Assembly (NCBI RefSeq): GCF_900090045.1
Contig: NW_021638326.1
Span: forward strand, 124,001-188,000
Direction: 5' to 3'
DNA from: Plasmodium malariae
Lineage: Eukaryota > Apicomplexa > Aconoidasida > Haemosporida > Plasmodiidae
Length of the DNA: 64,000 nucleotides
Made by a program: the position numbers and the translations under genes. Positions 63,351-64,000 of the stretch are shown piece by piece; within the stretch, counting starts at the first letter, position 1; each line of letters begins with the position of its first letter. The notes beneath the pieces are model-generated. The model was not told where the DNA came from, ran no database searches, and was given only the letters and a program-made list of their open reading frames with translations.

Positions 63351-64000
63351 TTATTCTACTATGTTCTCGATATATATGGAATTCTGCGGTGTATCTTCTA
63401 CTCTTACCCATTTTTCTATGTCCTGGCTAAGGCCTTCCTCCCCTGTGTAAGCAGGAATTTTTCTATATTCTGTATTTTCTAGAACATTGTCATTAAATTC
63501 AATTATTTCTTTTGTAACATCTGATTTTCTCCCTAAGTTTACTTCTGTTGTCAAGTCATTTATGTAACTATCCAAAAGTAATCCCTCATTTTCTATAAAA
63601 TCTTCTTTTTTGCATTCTTCCAATACCATCATGAATACTAGTATACACAATTTTTCTAGTAATTTTTTTTTTATATATTTATATAATTCTTCATAACTTA
63701 TCTTCTGCTGTATCTCTTTTGTATTTAGAAGTGAAATATTATTTTTAAATTCTTCATTTACACTCTCATCTATCATATTGAGCAATTCTTGTGTCAATTC
63801 TTCATCCCATTCCTGTTCCAAGTATCGATCTATAATCATATGATTTTTTGATATCCACTCTCTCCATAAATCCTTTTCTTTTTCTGAAAATGAAATTTTT
63901 TGAATTTCAATTGAAAAATTCATTTTTAATTCTTCAGTTTCTTTTATGGAAGCTTTTTCTTTTTTCCATTCATTTTTCAAATAATTAAACCATACTGTTT
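63351..64000 (-). CDS. STP1: STP1 protein (copy D), 3' part of exon 4 only
   Basis: Open from the right edge of the window to a stop at 63351-63353; about 216 codons of exon 4 are visible (the frame starts two bases in from the edge at ..TVWFNYLKNEW). It carries the Trp-rich features LWREWISKNH and CILVFMMVLEECK and ends NSIYIENIVE, matching the end of STP1-A (NSIYNDNSVE). Upstream exons lie beyond the window. By eye the protein is only moderately similar to STP1-A, although the DNA just after the stop is nearly identical between the two. Confidence 0.85.
   Translation of the reverse strand, partial: TVWFNYLKNEWKKEKASIKETEELKMNFSIEIQKISFSEKEKDLWREWISKNHMIIDRYLEQEWDEELTQELLNMIDESVNEEFKNNISLLNTKEIQQKISYEELYKYIKKKLLEKLCILVFMMVLEECKKEDFIENEGLLLDSYINDLTTEVNLGRKSDVTKEIIEFNDNVLENTEYRKIPAYTGEEGLSQDIEKWVRVEDTPQNSIYIENIVE

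Noticed and set aside
1..64000. Telomere repeats, tRNA/rRNA genes, CRISPR arrays, transposons
   Set aside because: Looked for by eye; no tandem telomeric heptamers, no cloverleaf-like G+C-rich segments, no regular spacer arrays and no transposase-like ORFs were seen.

Overview
This window looks like a subtelomere of a malaria parasite, most likely Plasmodium malariae or a malariae-like species (P. brasilianum). The DNA is extremely A+T-rich. Genes are sparse, mostly short and multi-exon, and intergenic spaces run to several kb with long A/T tracts. The families seen are the two-exon exported membrane proteins that I recall being named fam-l and fam-m in P. malariae, STP1 (subtelomeric transmembrane protein, with a SURFIN-like Trp-rich tail), one generic exported protein, and a degenerate PIR gene. 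I see no telomere repeat, rRNA, tRNA, CRISPR or insertion sequence. Species and family names come from memory of the families; no search was run.

Layout, left to right. fam-m A (+, 320-1193); STP1-A (-, 4616-7215, four exons); fam-l A (+, 13390-14368); a decayed fam-m copy (+, 16982-17848); an exported-protein gene (-, 18845-19667); a possible fam-l/fam-m scrap near 22.7 kb; a decayed exported-protein gene (+, about 25.4-26.5 kb); fam-m B (+, 29111-29936); a PIR pseudogene (-, 32936-33633); STP1-B (-, 37789-40416); another exported-protein relic (+, 43784-44109); STP1-C (+, 47677-50202); a third exported-protein relic (+, about 51.9-52.5 kb); fam-l B (+, 54495-55541); fam-m C (+, 59073-59947); and the 3' end of a fourth STP1 (-, 63351 to the right edge).

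The region appears to be built from a repeated unit, fam-l (+), fam-m (+), STP1 (-), copied and then decayed. The left 5 kb and the right 5 kb are two copies of one fam-m/STP1 block, and their noncoding DNA is much more alike than the STP1 protein they flank. All five intact fam-l/fam-m genes share an 87-base first exon with a hydrophobic signal, a phase-0 intron, an Arg52-x-Leu54 PEXEL-like site, two membrane segments and a lysine-rich C-terminal tail. The unrelated exported gene shares the same front end. The STP1 genes share a tiny first exon, a long Cys-containing exon 2, an 86-base transmembrane exon 3 and a Trp-rich exon 4. Together these encode proteins predicted to be exported into or onto the infected red cell; none has a biochemical function that the sequence reveals.
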